A stretch of DNA of 64,000 nt from CAZHTF01 sp964535305 (GCA_964535305.1 CAZHTF010000008.1:1-64000), one strand, 5' to 3'. Counted from the first letter of the stretch, positions 43,625 to 54,363 are shown. Notes: generated by a model from the letters alone, not told the origin. A program made the numbers and translations.

Positions 43625-43921
43625 CTAGTCGATCACCGCGAGGATGTCGCTCTCATCCATGATGATCATTTCTTCGCCGTCGACCTTGATCTCGTTGCCG
43701 GCGTAGCTGCTGAAGAGCACTTGGTCGTCCTTGCGGACCTGCAGCGGCTGGCGCTCGCCGTTCTCGAGCAGGCGGCCTTCGCCGACGCTCAGCACCGTGC
43801 CGCGCTTCGGCTTCTCCTTGGCCGAGTCGGGCAACACGATCCCGCCTGCGGTCTTGGACTCGGCGTCAAGCCGCTTCACCAGAACCTTCTCCCCCAGCGG
43901 GCGAATCGAGAGCTTGGGCAT
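43625..43921 (-). CDS. groES: GroES-type co-chaperonin
   Basis: A 98-residue protein: SIRPLGEKVLVKRLDAE, then TAGGIVLPDSAKEKPKRGTV, then DQVLFSSYAGNEIKVDGEE. This covers the full GroES beta-barrel, including the mobile loop, which contacts GroEL (TAGGIVLPD). No groEL gene follows; the next genes encode an 80-residue protein and an epimerase. The ATG at 43921 gives the normal N-terminus MPKLSIRP and is served by a promoter at 43961-43989. No CIRCE inverted repeat was seen. Confidence 0.95.
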   Translation of the reverse strand: MPKLSIRPLGEKVLVKRLDAESKTAGGIVLPDSAKEKPKRGTVLSVGEGRLLENGERQPLQVRKDDQVLFSSYAGNEIKVDGEEMIIMDESDILAVID

Positions 43922-43960
43922 ACGTCGCGTTCTCCACTTCATTCGGTTGATTGGTGCGTT

Positions 43961-43989
43961 ATTCTGCCGAGCCGCGCTCGGCCGGTCAA
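43961..43989 (-). promoter_or_regulatory. Probable sigma-70-type promoter of groES
   Basis: On the minus strand TTGACC (43984-43989), 17 bases, then CAGAAT (43961-43966). The -10 is about 40 bases before the ATG at 43921. The -35 directly follows the T-tract of a terminator hairpin. Confidence 0.55.
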
Positions 43990-43991
43990 CG

Positions 43992-44014
43992 AAAAAGCGG
44001 CCTGAACCAGGCCG
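43992..44014 (-). terminator. Rho-independent terminator on the minus strand
   Basis: Read on the minus strand, CGGCCTG and CAGGCCG form a seven-base stem with loop GTT (43998-44014), followed by C and then TTTTT (43992-43996). It would end leftward transcripts, for example from the DinB gene, just before the groES promoter. Confidence 0.6.
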
Positions 44015-44255
44015 GCATGTTCGATGAATGCAACTCTCATGCCAGCGAGCGAATCGCGACGGTTGGCGCCTACAACCTTATTATTTACAAATTTTTACGA
44101 GCGGCTGGACTTTTCAGCAACCGCGCACGGCCACCGGCAACCGTGCCAAATTGACAGCGGCTGCGCCGGGCGTCGGAATGTCAAAAATGTCGCGCCAAGC
44201 GACGGCACTACTTCGCGCCTCTCGCCGCCGCGGTCGTGTACATGGACGGGGCGGC
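44015..44255. other. Gene-free stretch with AT-rich island and TTGACA/TGTCAA repeat
   Basis: About 240 bases between the terminator hairpin and the DinB stop. There is an AT-rich island near 44076-44098, unlike its surroundings. TTGACA at 44151-44156 is mirrored by TGTCAA near 44180, giving a six-base inverted repeat 22-24 bases apart. No acceptable -10 element lies downstream on either strand and no ORF is convincing. Confidence 0.35.
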
Positions 44256-44732
44256 TCAGGCCGGCAGCGGGTTGCCCAGCAGCGCGCGTTTCTGCTCGAC
44301 GGATTTCATGTGGTTCTGCACGTGATCGACGTACATGTTCACCAGGTCCAGCAGCGTCAGCTTGCCGCGCTCGTTGTGCACGCCGGTCCGCTGAAACGCC
44401 TCCGCCGGCAATCGCCGCAGCGTCTCGGCCGTCACAAGGCGATTCAAGCGGAACAGCTCGCACGCTATTGCCGGGTCGAGGTCGTGGTAGGGCAGCCGCT
44501 GGCTGAAGCGCGTCTGGTCGTAGCCGACCAGCAGCGGGTTGTCCTCGGCGATTACACGTTTCATGCGATCCGATGCAATCAGGTCGCTGTCGCTCAGATG
44601 CCAAAGAATTTGCTGAATGCTCCACGTACCAGGAATCGGAAACGTGGTGAGCTGCTCGCGTGTCAGGCCGCGAAGGCCGCGCTGCGGCAGGTCGGCGCCC
44701 GCCAGGTAGCGCTGGATCAGGGCTTCGTGCAT
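44256..44732 (-). CDS. DinB-fold protein
   Basis: A 158-residue four-helix-bundle protein of the DinB/DinB_2 group. The metal-ligand region FSIQQILWHLSDSD-like (here TWSIQQILWHLSDSD) supplies one His, and DHVQNHMKSV two more, as in members that bind divalent metal. Some DinB-fold enzymes are thiol transferases; no substrate can be given here. The ATG at 44732 has AAGGAG seven bases upstream. It is divergent from the lipoprotein gene and probably monocistronic, with a terminator 240 bases downstream. Confidence 0.85.
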   Translation of the reverse strand: MHEALIQRYLAGADLPQRGLRGLTREQLTTFPIPGTWSIQQILWHLSDSDLIASDRMKRVIAEDNPLLVGYDQTRFSQRLPYHDLDPAIACELFRLNRLVTAETLRRLPAEAFQRTGVHNERGKLTLLDLVNMYVDHVQNHMKSVEQKRALLGNPLPA

Positions 44733-44935
44733 GAAAATCTCCTTAGTCGAACATGCAAGTTACTGCCTGGTGCGGCGAACGGTTCGCCGCGGAGCCCGTT
44801 TTGGGCACGCTGCGCGCGGGGCTTGTATCCGCCGCGGATTGGCGGTCTGATACGTTTCCAATCGCTCGTCGGGCCGTGCGTGCGCCTGATGAGACCCTGT
44901 TCGGGCCGTCTCAACACATTTCGAGGAGCGAGCAA

Positions 44936-47479
44936 ATGCTACGAGCGTGTTTTCAACGGTCGTCGTTGTTGTACGCCGCGCTGGTGGCGTCAACACTGTT
45001 CCTGGCCGGCTGCCCCGTGCCGCCAGTCGATTCCGATTCGGATGGCGTGATCGACACGGCCGACAACTGCCCGACCGTCGCCAACGCCGACCAGGCCGAC
45101 AGCGACTCCGACGCCGTTGGCGACGCGTGTGACAACTGCCCGACGGTTGCGAACCCCGGACAAGAAGACAGCGACGGGGACGGCATCGGCAACGCATGCG
45201 ACGTGCTGCCCAGCGCCTCGCGCTCCAGCTCGATCGCGCTCACGCGCGACAATCGCCGCCTGCTCGTCGCCAATCGCGACAACAACTCGCTCACCGTGCT
45301 GCAGGTGCAAAACAGCGACGGCAGCGACACGGCCCTGAAACTGGCGGAGATCGGCGTGGGCCAGGAGCCGCGCGCCGTGGCGATCAGCCCGGAAGACGAC
45401 GAGGCCTACGTGGTCAACGCCGTTCCCGGCACGGTCTCGGTCGTCTCGCTGGCCGGCAGCTCGATCTACCAGGTCGTGGCCGAGATCACGGTGGGCAGCG
45501 AGCCGCGCGGCGCGGCGCTCACGCCCAACGGCACGCGGCTTTATGTCACCAATCACACCAGCGGAACGGTCTCGATCATCGACACCGCGACGCGCGCCGT
45601 CACCCGCACGGTCAATGTCGGCGGCAACCCATTCGCCATCACCGTGAGCAACGACAACGACGCCGACGACAACGACGAGACCGTCTTCGTCACGCGATTC
45701 TTCGGCGAAAACATCACCGGGGCGCGCGAAGCCTCCGACAACGGTCGCCAGGCCAGCGTGCATTCATTCACCGTGGCAAATCCGAACGCGATCTCGACCG
45801 CTACGCTTTCGCCGATCGCCAGCGGATTCACCGCGGATCGCACGGCGTTCTGCGCCGTCTCGACCACCGCCGTGCTGCACAGCAACCTCTTCTGCCCGGA
45901 TGTGACCGTCACCGATCCGGCCAGCGCCGTGATCAAGCAGGATCCGCAGGATGTGTTTCCCAACCAGCTCGGCTCGATCCTGCTGCGCAATTCGCGGCTG
46001 TACTTGCCGAATATCGGCGCGCAGCCCGAGCCGCCGCTACGCTTTAACACCAACGTGCAGGCTCTCGTGCATGTGATCGACACCGCCAGCGGCGCGCAAG
46101 TCGCCGCCGAGCACAAGAACCTGAACACCGACGTCACCCTTGAAGCCGATCCGAGCAACCCGACGCAGACGCTGCAGAAGCTCTTTGGCAATGACCTGGT
46201 CGCGATCGATGCCAACCTGGCTGGCAGCGATTTCTTGATCGTCAGCCGCGGCGGAAACTTTGTCTTCCGCGCCAGCCTGGGTTCGTCCGGCCAACTGACG
46301 CTCAACCCGCCGAACGTGACGCGCTTCCAGACCGGTCACCTGCCCAGCGGCGTGGTGATCAACAGCGACGGCACGCGGGCGTACGTCAACAACGAGGGCG
46401 GCTACTCCGTCACCGCCATCAACCTCTCGAACAACACCGTGCTACAGCGCGACATCGAGTCGTCTGAGCCGCCCAAGGCCGGCACGTTCGAACACGCGGT
46501 GCTCGCCGGCAAGCTGGCGTTCTTCACGGCCCTGGGCGTGCCGCAGAACGACCTGTTCCGCCAGGAAATCCGCGACATTGACCCGTTGGCGTTCCGCGGG
46601 CTGCAGTCGAACAACGGCTGGAGCAGTTGCGGCTCGTGCCACCCGGATGGCCTGACCGACCGCGTGACCTGGATCTTCGCCACCGGCCCGCGGCAGACGA
46701 TCGCCTTGGACGCATTCTTCTCCAAGCAGACGCCCAGCGATCAGCGCATCTCGAACTGGAACGCCGTCCGCGGCAGCGTGACGGATTTCAACGAGAACTC
46801 GGTCGCGGTGCAGGGCGGGCTGGGCTTCGCCGGGACGCCGCCGAATTCGAACGTGCACAATCACGGCATCGTCAACGGCGCCAGTGAGGCGCTGGATGCG
46901 CAGACGCTGTGGGTGCAGACGATTCGCACGTTGAACATGCCCGACATCAGCGCCGCGACCAGCAGCGCCGGGGCCACTGCCTTCGGCACGCATTGCGCCT
47001 CTTGTCACGGCGGGGCCAAGTGGACCAAGAGTCAGGTCATCTACCTGGACAACCCGGCGTTCGACAAGGATCCGAATGCAGGCGGCGCGCCGCGCGACCC
47101 GGGCATCACCCGCGCCGGCGGACAGATCGTTTCCTACACCGTCGGCACGGCGACCGTGCGCTTCATCGATCCGGTCGGTACCTTCAACGCCGCCGACCCG
47201 CTCGAAATCCGCAACAACGCGACCACGGCGTTGGGCTCGGCGGGCTTCAACGTCCCCTCGCTCCTGGGCATCGGCTTCACGCCGCCGTACTTCCACCACG
47301 GCAGCGCCGCGACGCTGGAAGATGTGTTCAAGACGCACGCGCTGGGCACGGGCACGATCGACACCGTGCTGAGCGCCACGGAGCGTAGCAACCTGCTCGA
47401 GTTCCTGCGGGCGCTCGACGCCTCGACGCCGATTCAGCGCTCGGAAGTGGATAACTTCAAGGAGGCGATTGGCGGCTAA
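44936..47479 (+). CDS. Lipoprotein with thrombospondin-3 repeats, beta-propeller and two CxxCH haem motifs
   Basis: A protein of 847 residues. A lipobox (TLFLAGC, Cys26) follows a signal peptide. Residues 30-80 are thrombospondin type 3 calcium-binding repeats (DSDGVIDTADNCPTVAN, DSDGDGIGNACD). From about 95 to 550 YVTN/NHL-like beta-propeller blades are visible (LLVANRDNNSLTVLQ, GTRLYVTNHTSGTVSIID). The C-terminal third contains two CxxCH motifs, CGSCH (565-569) and CASCH (687-691), as in di-haem cytochrome c/MauG-like domains. It is probably an outer-surface or periplasmic redox protein. The ATG at 44936 has GAGGAG eight bases upstream; the longer frame from 44753 is less likely. Confidence 0.85.
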   Translation: MLRACFQRSSLLYAALVASTLFLAGCPVPPVDSDSDGVIDTADNCPTVANADQADSDSDAVGDACDNCPTVANPGQEDSDGDGIGNACDVLPSASRSSSIALTRDNRRLLVANRDNNSLTVLQVQNSDGSDTALKLAEIGVGQEPRAVAISPEDDEAYVVNAVPGTVSVVSLAGSSIYQVVAEITVGSEPRGAALTPNGTRLYVTNHTSGTVSIIDTATRAVTRTVNVGGNPFAITVSNDNDADDNDETVFVTRFFGENITGAREASDNGRQASVHSFTVANPNAISTATLSPIASGFTADRTAFCAVSTTAVLHSNLFCPDVTVTDPASAVIKQDPQDVFPNQLGSILLRNSRLYLPNIGAQPEPPLRFNTNVQALVHVIDTASGAQVAAEHKNLNTDVTLEADPSNPTQTLQKLFGNDLVAIDANLAGSDFLIVSRGGNFVFRASLGSSGQLTLNPPNVTRFQTGHLPSGVVINSDGTRAYVNNEGGYSVTAINLSNNTVLQRDIESSEPPKAGTFEHAVLAGKLAFFTALGVPQNDLFRQEIRDIDPLAFRGLQSNNGWSSCGSCHPDGLTDRVTWIFATGPRQTIALDAFFSKQTPSDQRISNWNAVRGSVTDFNENSVAVQGGLGFAGTPPNSNVHNHGIVNGASEALDAQTLWVQTIRTLNMPDISAATSSAGATAFGTHCASCHGGAKWTKSQVIYLDNPAFDKDPNAGGAPRDPGITRAGGQIVSYTVGTATVRFIDPVGTFNAADPLEIRNNATTALGSAGFNVPSLLGIGFTPPYFHHGSAATLEDVFKTHALGTGTIDTVLSATERSNLLEFLRALDASTPIQRSEVDNFKEAIGG

Positions 47480-47506
47480 GCAGCGACCGGTATCGAACCG
47501 CGAATT

Positions 47507-47551
47507 GCGAGTAGCGAAGGGCCAGCGCTGCTCTTCGCTATTCGCTTTTTT
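47507..47551 (+). terminator. Strong rho-independent terminator
   Basis: GCGAGTAGCGAAG (47507-47519) pairs with CTTCGCTATTCGC (47533-47545), a 13-base stem with one G-T wobble. Six T residues follow. It lies 27 bases after the lipoprotein stop and serves that gene. Confidence 0.85.
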
Positions 47552-47773
47552 GCTTTGCTCGCTCGGGCGGAACGCGCTGCATCGTCGGGTTCCGCAGGGT
47601 AGGGTGAAAGACGACGCGGAAGCTCGCGCTCAGGCGCGAAGCGTGAACGCAGGCTGGGGCCCCTTTCGGAAGCGTATCAGGGCAGAGATCTACCCGACGT
47701 GTTGCCGCGCGCAAGCGCGGCGCGGATCGCAATCCACCGGATTCCCTCGCTTAGCGGCGAGGAACGCCCCCCG

Positions 47774-49477
<1,704 letters not shown>

Positions 49478-49549
49478 CCCGATCCACTCCCTCTTGGGGA
49501 TTCAGTTAAGAGTCCTGCACTACATCCGAGCCGAACCGAGCCGAAGCGC

Positions 49550-51388
49550 TCAGCCCTGCGGCAATTCGCCCAGCGGCAGTGCGGCGCGTGTCGTCGACGC
49601 CAGCGGCCCGCGCTGCAAACGCGCCAACTGCAGCAGCGTCGCGAACGCTTCATCGCGCTCGCCTGCGTCACTCCCGTTCCCGAGCTGCGCCCGAACCTGC
49701 TGCATGCGTAGACGATCCGCTTCCGATTTCAGCCAGGCGCTCAGCGTGTCCGCCGCCTCCGCCGATGCATCGGCCGATGAAGCGACCGCGCGGCTGACCA
49801 GCTCGCACAGCGCGGGATCATCCGCGAAGGCGAGCGCGTCGTCGCGCGTGAAATAGCCACGATCCTCGAAGAGCCGGTCACACTGCGCGAAGAGGCGCTG
49901 CCAAGTGGGACACCACTCAGACGCCGACGCGAGGCACGACCGTACGCGATCGAAGATCGATGAGTCCGACAAAACGATTCCAAACAACGTCTCAACGGCC
50001 GCAACGGATCCCGACGAGAGCTCCCCCAGCGACTCAACGTACGCCGACTGATCGGAAGTGTCCGGCGTTACAGACGTTGCAGTTCGCTTTGCCGCGGACC
50101 GCGCGGCGGCGAGCATCTCGTGCACACTCGCGGACGGCGCTCCCAGCAGTTCGCTCAGCCGGCCCACCAGGATGCCCTGGTCCAGCGGGTCCATCCCGCC
50201 TTCCAGCGTCACCCGGGCAACAAACTCCAACAGAACCTGCGTCGCCGTCCGTCGGGCGACCGGGTTAACCGTTCCCATTCGCTGCATTAACAGCGACCAC
50301 TTGAATTCTAGCGCATCCCGAGACGATTGCAACTTTTCGTAAAAAGCGTCTGCACCGCGGGCTATGGCGAAATCCGACGGGTCCTCACCGTCCGGCAATG
50401 TCACGATTCTTGCAGCCAGCCGACCGCGCAGGACCGTTTCAGCCGCCCGGTCGGCAGCCCTCAGCCCAGCCTCATCCGGATCGAAACAAAGATACACCGT
50501 GTCCGCAAATCTCGACAGGAGCCGAACATGCGCGTCCGTCAGCGCGGTGCCCAGCGTCGCGACGACATTTCGAACGCCGACCTGCCAAAGCGAGACTGCG
50601 TCCATGTACCCTTCGACGACGATCGCGCCGCGGGCACGTCGAATTTCTTCCGCCGCGTGATGCAAACCATAGAGCACCAGCGACTTGCTGAAGAGTGACG
50701 TCTCCGGCGAGTTCAAGTACTTGGCCGGGTCGTCCGTGAGGGTGCGTCCGCCGAACGCGATCGTGCGCCCCTGCGGGTCGACGATTGGGAAGATGAGCCG
50801 GTTTCGGAAGCGGTCGTAAACCTTGCCGGATTCGGCCTTCGCGGCCAGGCCCGCCGCTTCGAGCCGCTCAGGAGCGATGCGAACGCGCGCCGCGGCCCGC
50901 ACAAGATCATCCCATGCGTCCGCAGCGAATCCGAGCTGAAATTGCTCGATTGTCTCGGCCCTCAGGCCGCGGGCGCGGGCGTATTGCAGCGCGCCGCCGC
51001 CGCCGGGGTCAGCCGTCAGGTTTCGCACGAAGTGGTCGCGCGCCCAGGTCAGCACGTCGCGTAATTCGTCGCGCTGCCCGTGATCCGCAGACTCGACGCG
51101 CTGCCGCCGATACTCAATTCCGGCGCGCTTCGCGAGCCGCGCGAGCGCGTCCTTGAAATCGATGCGTTCGCTGAGCTGAACGAAGCGGATCACATCGCCG
51201 CCGACGCCGCACGACCAGCACTTAAAAATCTGTTTGACAGGGCTGACGTTCAAGGAGGGTTTGTGGTCGTCATGAAACGGGCAGAGACCGACAAACTCCT
51301 TGCCGCGGCGCGTGAGCGAAACGCGTTCGCCCACGACCGTGACGATGTCGACCGCTTGTAAGACCCTGTCCTTGAGAGAGTTTTGCAT
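49550..51388 (-). CDS. dnaG: DNA primase
   Basis: A 612-residue primase that makes RNA primers for replication. The CHC2 zinc finger is at residues 36-60 (CPFHDDHKPS, then CWSCGVGG). The TOPRIM core follows, with VVEGYMDAVSL and CFDPDEAGLRAA (metal-binding acids). A DnaB-interacting C-terminal domain follows but is divergent. The ATG at 51388 gives the normal primase N-terminus (NSLKDRVLQAVDIV); the longer frame from 51487 would include the promoter at 51473-51501. rpoD is directly downstream. Confidence 0.96.
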   Translation of the reverse strand: MQNSLKDRVLQAVDIVTVVGERVSLTRRGKEFVGLCPFHDDHKPSLNVSPVKQIFKCWSCGVGGDVIRFVQLSERIDFKDALARLAKRAGIEYRRQRVESADHGQRDELRDVLTWARDHFVRNLTADPGGGGALQYARARGLRAETIEQFQLGFAADAWDDLVRAAARVRIAPERLEAAGLAAKAESGKVYDRFRNRLIFPIVDPQGRTIAFGGRTLTDDPAKYLNSPETSLFSKSLVLYGLHHAAEEIRRARGAIVVEGYMDAVSLWQVGVRNVVATLGTALTDAHVRLLSRFADTVYLCFDPDEAGLRAADRAAETVLRGRLAARIVTLPDGEDPSDFAIARGADAFYEKLQSSRDALEFKWSLLMQRMGTVNPVARRTATQVLLEFVARVTLEGGMDPLDQGILVGRLSELLGAPSASVHEMLAAARSAAKRTATSVTPDTSDQSAYVESLGELSSGSVAAVETLFGIVLSDSSIFDRVRSCLASASEWCPTWQRLFAQCDRLFEDRGYFTRDDALAFADDPALCELVSRAVASSADASAEAADTLSAWLKSEADRLRMQQVRAQLGNGSDAGERDEAFATLLQLARLQRGPLASTTRAALPLGELPQG

Positions 51389-51472
51389 GAAAGGTGACTG
51401 GGCGCGCCTCGGACTTACGCTGCTGCACACGCCGCCGGAACCACGCTCGACCGCGCCGCAATCTCGTAAAGG

Positions 51473-51501
51473 AAAATAGCTCGACAAATGGGTCGGGTCA
51501 A
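51473..51501 (-). promoter_or_regulatory. Probable sigma-70-type promoter of dnaG-rpoD
   Basis: On the minus strand TTGACC (51496-51501), 17 bases, TATTTT (51473-51478), about 85 bases before the dnaG ATG. The -35 equals that of groES. Confidence 0.55.
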
Positions 51502-51558
51502 AAAAATCTGGTGCTCAAATCGCTGACGTGACGATTCGCGCGACGCGCGCGACTTGCC

Positions 51559-52584
51559 TCAGGGCGCCGGCGTCAAGGTCGGGCCGCCAGTGCCGCGCTC
51601 CGAGCGCGGACCGCGCGCTGCGAGCAACATCCCGAGCTCAAACAGGAGCACCATCGGAATCGAAAGCAGCACGTGGCTCAACAAATCCGGCGGGGCCAGT
51701 ATGCCGGCAATGAACACAATCATCAGAATCACGATCTTGCGGTACTTCCGCATCGTCTGCAGCTCGACGAGTCCGGTCCGCACCAGAAACAGCACGACCA
51801 GCGGCATCTGAAACGCCGTGCCGAACGCGATCGTCATGATCAACACGAACGAGAGATAGTCGCTGATCTTGAAGTGCGTTTCGAACATCGCCTGTCCCTT
51901 ATCGGGCGTCATGCGAAATGCAAACGTGCGCTCGGGCGTCCGCAGCTTCAGCTTGCCCTCAAGCGTGTTGAACCAGAGCGAGCCGGCCGGCGGCGCATAC
52001 GGGTCGGCATCCAGAAATGGGACCGTCGGCGTGTCGGGCGCGAGCGCCTGCGTCGTCGGCGCGGGCGGGGCTGGAGCGCCAAGCAGCATCCGCTCCATCG
52101 CATTCGGCTGGGCCTCGGGCAGCGGAATCCAGGCGCTGAAGCCAACTAGAAAATTCAGGCTGACCATCAGCACCAGCGTGTACATGAAAGCCGCCCCCAC
52201 CAGGAACAGCCCCACGCTGTAGGGAAAGAATCGCGTCACCCAGCGGCGCTCTCCCGGGTAAAGCCCCGCCGCGACAAACGCCCAGATCTGATACAGCATG
52301 TACGGCGAAGCGATGATGATGCCGAACACCAGCACGACCTTGATGTAAATCAGGATCGCCTCGACCGGGCTGGTCTGCAGAAGATTCTCAGGCTGATTGT
52401 GCCGCCGCAGGACGAGCACAACCGGTCGCGCGATGAATTCGAGCAGGTATTTCGACGGCCAGATGCACAGAATGCACGCGACCACCAGGGCGACGATCGC
52501 ACGGATCAGGCGCCGCCGCAGCTCTTCCAAATGCTCCCCGACGGTCATACGTACGTCGTCGGGATGGGGCAGCGCTTTGGACAT
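51559..52584 (-). CDS. tatC: Sec-independent protein translocase TatC with periplasmic insertion
   Basis: A 341-residue TatC. The diagnostic N-terminus TVGEHLEELRRRLIRAI is followed by six membrane helices, with ASPYMLYQIWAFVAAGLYPGERR and FKISDYLSFVLIM. Typical TatC has about 250 residues; the excess lies between helices 3 and 4 (about residues 150-235), Pro/Ala-rich, with DPYAPPAGSLWFNTLEGKL, in the loop facing the periplasm. The conserved C-terminal part is intact (APPDLLSHVLLSIPM). It forms the twin-arginine receptor with TatB-like partners, which are absent from the window. The ATG at 52584 has a weak ribosome site. Confidence 0.95.
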   Translation of the reverse strand: MSKALPHPDDVRMTVGEHLEELRRRLIRAIVALVVACILCIWPSKYLLEFIARPVVLVLRRHNQPENLLQTSPVEAILIYIKVVLVFGIIIASPYMLYQIWAFVAAGLYPGERRWVTRFFPYSVGLFLVGAAFMYTLVLMVSLNFLVGFSAWIPLPEAQPNAMERMLLGAPAPPAPTTQALAPDTPTVPFLDADPYAPPAGSLWFNTLEGKLKLRTPERTFAFRMTPDKGQAMFETHFKISDYLSFVLIMTIAFGTAFQMPLVVLFLVRTGLVELQTMRKYRKIVILMIVFIAGILAPPDLLSHVLLSIPMVLLFELGMLLAARGPRSERGTGGPTLTPAP

Positions 52585-52760
52585 GCGCGGGATGATAGCG
52601 ACGACGGATTGCGCGTGGGCGCGGGTGGCCCGCACGCGCTCGAACGCACTTTGGGCGCCGCGCAAGGCGCGCGGCGCGCCCTATCCGCCGCAGTTCGCCA
52701 GATTGACCTTTCACCGAATCGGCCAGGGCCGTAAAGTAATTCTGTGCCTTGGAGGCGTGC

Positions 52761-53183
52761 GTGGGCCGTACCTGGATCGCGATAACCGTCGGCACGGTTT
52801 CGCTGGTCGGAATCGTCGCTGCATATTTCGTGATGGCGGGAGGACGTAACGAGGCGCTCTACGTCACGCCCGTCACGTATGTCACACCCGGAAAATGCGT
52901 GGCCTGCCATCGGCAGGCGGAGCTGACCTGGAACGGCGGGCAAGCGGGCCCGTTCGAATGCCCGAACTGCGCCGCGCGGGCACTATTGCCATTCCACTTC
53001 TGCGGCGGGTGCAAGAAGCGGTTCCTGCCACCGATGACGCGCAACGAGGCGGGCGAGCCGCAGGCTCCGGCGAAGCTTGCCTGCCCAGGCTGCGGCCACG
53101 CGGATCCCGTGCCGTTCGAGCCGCAGAACGCCGAGCACAAGCCGACTGGAGACATTCCACCGCCGCGCTGGCCGCCGGCGTAG
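52761..53183 (+). CDS. Membrane-anchored protein with four CxxC pairs
   Basis: A 140-residue protein with an N-terminal membrane helix (TVGTVSLVGIVAAYFVMAGG) and a small soluble domain carrying CVACH, CPNC, CGGCKKRF and CPGC. The pattern suggests two zinc ribbons. CVACH also fits a c-type haem attachment site, but the other Cys pairs favour zinc. The GTG at 52761 has GGAGG five bases upstream; an earlier in-frame TTG is less likely. It is divergent from tatC. Function unknown; similar small proteins may sort or mature exported proteins, an inference only. Confidence 0.75.
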   Translation: MGRTWIAITVGTVSLVGIVAAYFVMAGGRNEALYVTPVTYVTPGKCVACHRQAELTWNGGQAGPFECPNCAARALLPFHFCGGCKKRFLPPMTRNEAGEPQAPAKLACPGCGHADPVPFEPQNAEHKPTGDIPPPRWPPA

Positions 53184-53247
53184 ATCGATTCTGGAGCAAC
53201 GTCGTCAGCGCCGGGTCGCCAACGCTGCAGCTTGCCGATTCCGAAAT

Positions 53248-54363
53248 TCAACGCGCCGCGAACCACCATATCGCCAATCCGACGCCCGCGAGAACGCTGA
53301 GCACCAGCGCCGCGATTTTTGCGGCGCTCCAGGGCCGCTCGCCCTGCACTTCACCCGTGCGGGCGTTTACCAGAAAGCGGAAGACGCGCTCGCGGTAGCG
53401 ATACGCGCTCAGCCACACCGGCAGCAGCAGGTGCTTGAAGCGGATGTCGAAATAGCGCGTATCGCGCGCTTCGATCCGCTGATGATCCCCGCCGATGTCG
53501 CCGCGGATGGTTGCTTCGATCTCCGGCTGCATCAATTCGCGCGCGGTTTCGAAGCCGCTGGGCAGGTCGATGGTGTAGCTCTCGGCCTGAAAGCCGCTCA
53601 GGTATTCATCCTGATAGGGCGTCAGGTTCTCCAGATCCCACGGCGCCAGCTTGCGGGCAAACTTGGCCGGCAGCGACTGGCTTGCGAGCACCAGCAGATC
53701 GTCGAACGAGTTCGAGACTGTGCCGCGAACCGGCGTCCAGCGCGTCTTGCGAACCTTTCGCGTCTGCACGACCTGCTTGCCGTTCACGATCGACGTGAAC
53801 GTCTGCGTCTCGTAATAGTCATCGCCGCGCTGCCCGCTGTAGCGCGTCTGAGTTTCGCAGTCGTACGTCCAGTATGGCGTGTACACGCCCTGCAGGCCCT
53901 GCTCGGCCGCTGCGAAGTTCTTCAGTGCGCTGGGTGCAAACCAGAGGCGGCGGAGCCAGTTTCGAAACGCGTCCTGCGCCTGGGCGCGGGTGATCTTGAA
54001 CGGCAACAGCGACTGCGGGCGGATGTGCCGCGTGGACCCCCCGCGAATCACCAGGTTTGAGCCGCAAAATGGGCAGCGCAGCGCCGTGACGTTTGGCGGG
54101 CGCTCCACCTGGGCGGCACAGGCGTCGCAGCGAATGACCGTCGCCTCGCGCGTGGCGCTGCTTTGCTCCAGCTCGCGCAGCGCGAGTTGAAAGTCAAGCT
54201 CCTCGACAGGCTGCGCGCCGGCCTCGATCGGGTTTTCATGCCCGCAATAGGGGCACTGAAGCGCTTGCGCTCCCGGCTCAAAGGCTAGCTTCGCGCCGCA
54301 CTGGGCGCAAGGAAAACGACGCTGAATTGACGCCGGCGACCTGCCGGAAATGTATTCGTTCAC
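53248..54363 (-). CDS. Zinc-ribbon protein with C-terminal membrane helix
   Basis: About 371 residues. Two CxxC ribbons: FPCAQCGAKLAFEP with LQCPYCGHEN, and IRCDACAAQVERPP with LRCPFCGSNL. Then come LPFKITRAQAQDAFRNWL, YTPYWTYDCETQTRYSGQRG and LLLPVWLSAYRYRERVFRFL, a fold recurring in uncharacterised bacterial proteins often misannotated as primosomal protein N'. The C-terminus is a single membrane helix (LVLSVLAGVGLAIWWF). The frame opens at 54420, but that part overlaps a 29-codon gene, so GTG 54363 is preferred. Role unknown, possibly membrane stress or repair. Confidence 0.75.
   Translation of the reverse strand: MNEYISGRSPASIQRRFPCAQCGAKLAFEPGAQALQCPYCGHENPIEAGAQPVEELDFQLALRELEQSSATREATVIRCDACAAQVERPPNVTALRCPFCGSNLVIRGGSTRHIRPQSLLPFKITRAQAQDAFRNWLRRLWFAPSALKNFAAAEQGLQGVYTPYWTYDCETQTRYSGQRGDDYYETQTFTSIVNGKQVVQTRKVRKTRWTPVRGTVSNSFDDLLVLASQSLPAKFARKLAPWDLENLTPYQDEYLSGFQAESYTIDLPSGFETARELMQPEIEATIRGDIGGDHQRIEARDTRYFDIRFKHLLLPVWLSAYRYRERVFRFLVNARTGEVQGERPWSAAKIAALVLSVLAGVGLAIWWFAAR

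Noticed and set aside
44151..44185. TTGACA at 44151 as a plus-strand promoter
   Set aside because: At 16-18 bases downstream there is only CGGAAT or similar, and no gene begins until 44936.
47538..47732. 64-codon minus-strand frame after the lipoprotein terminator
   Set aside because: No ribosome site; Arg/Pro/Ser-rich product without a pattern, and it overlaps the strong terminator.
47745..47762. Hairpin CCTCGC-GCGAGG after rpoD
   Set aside because: The stem is six bases and no T-tract follows on the minus strand. Too weak to call a terminator.
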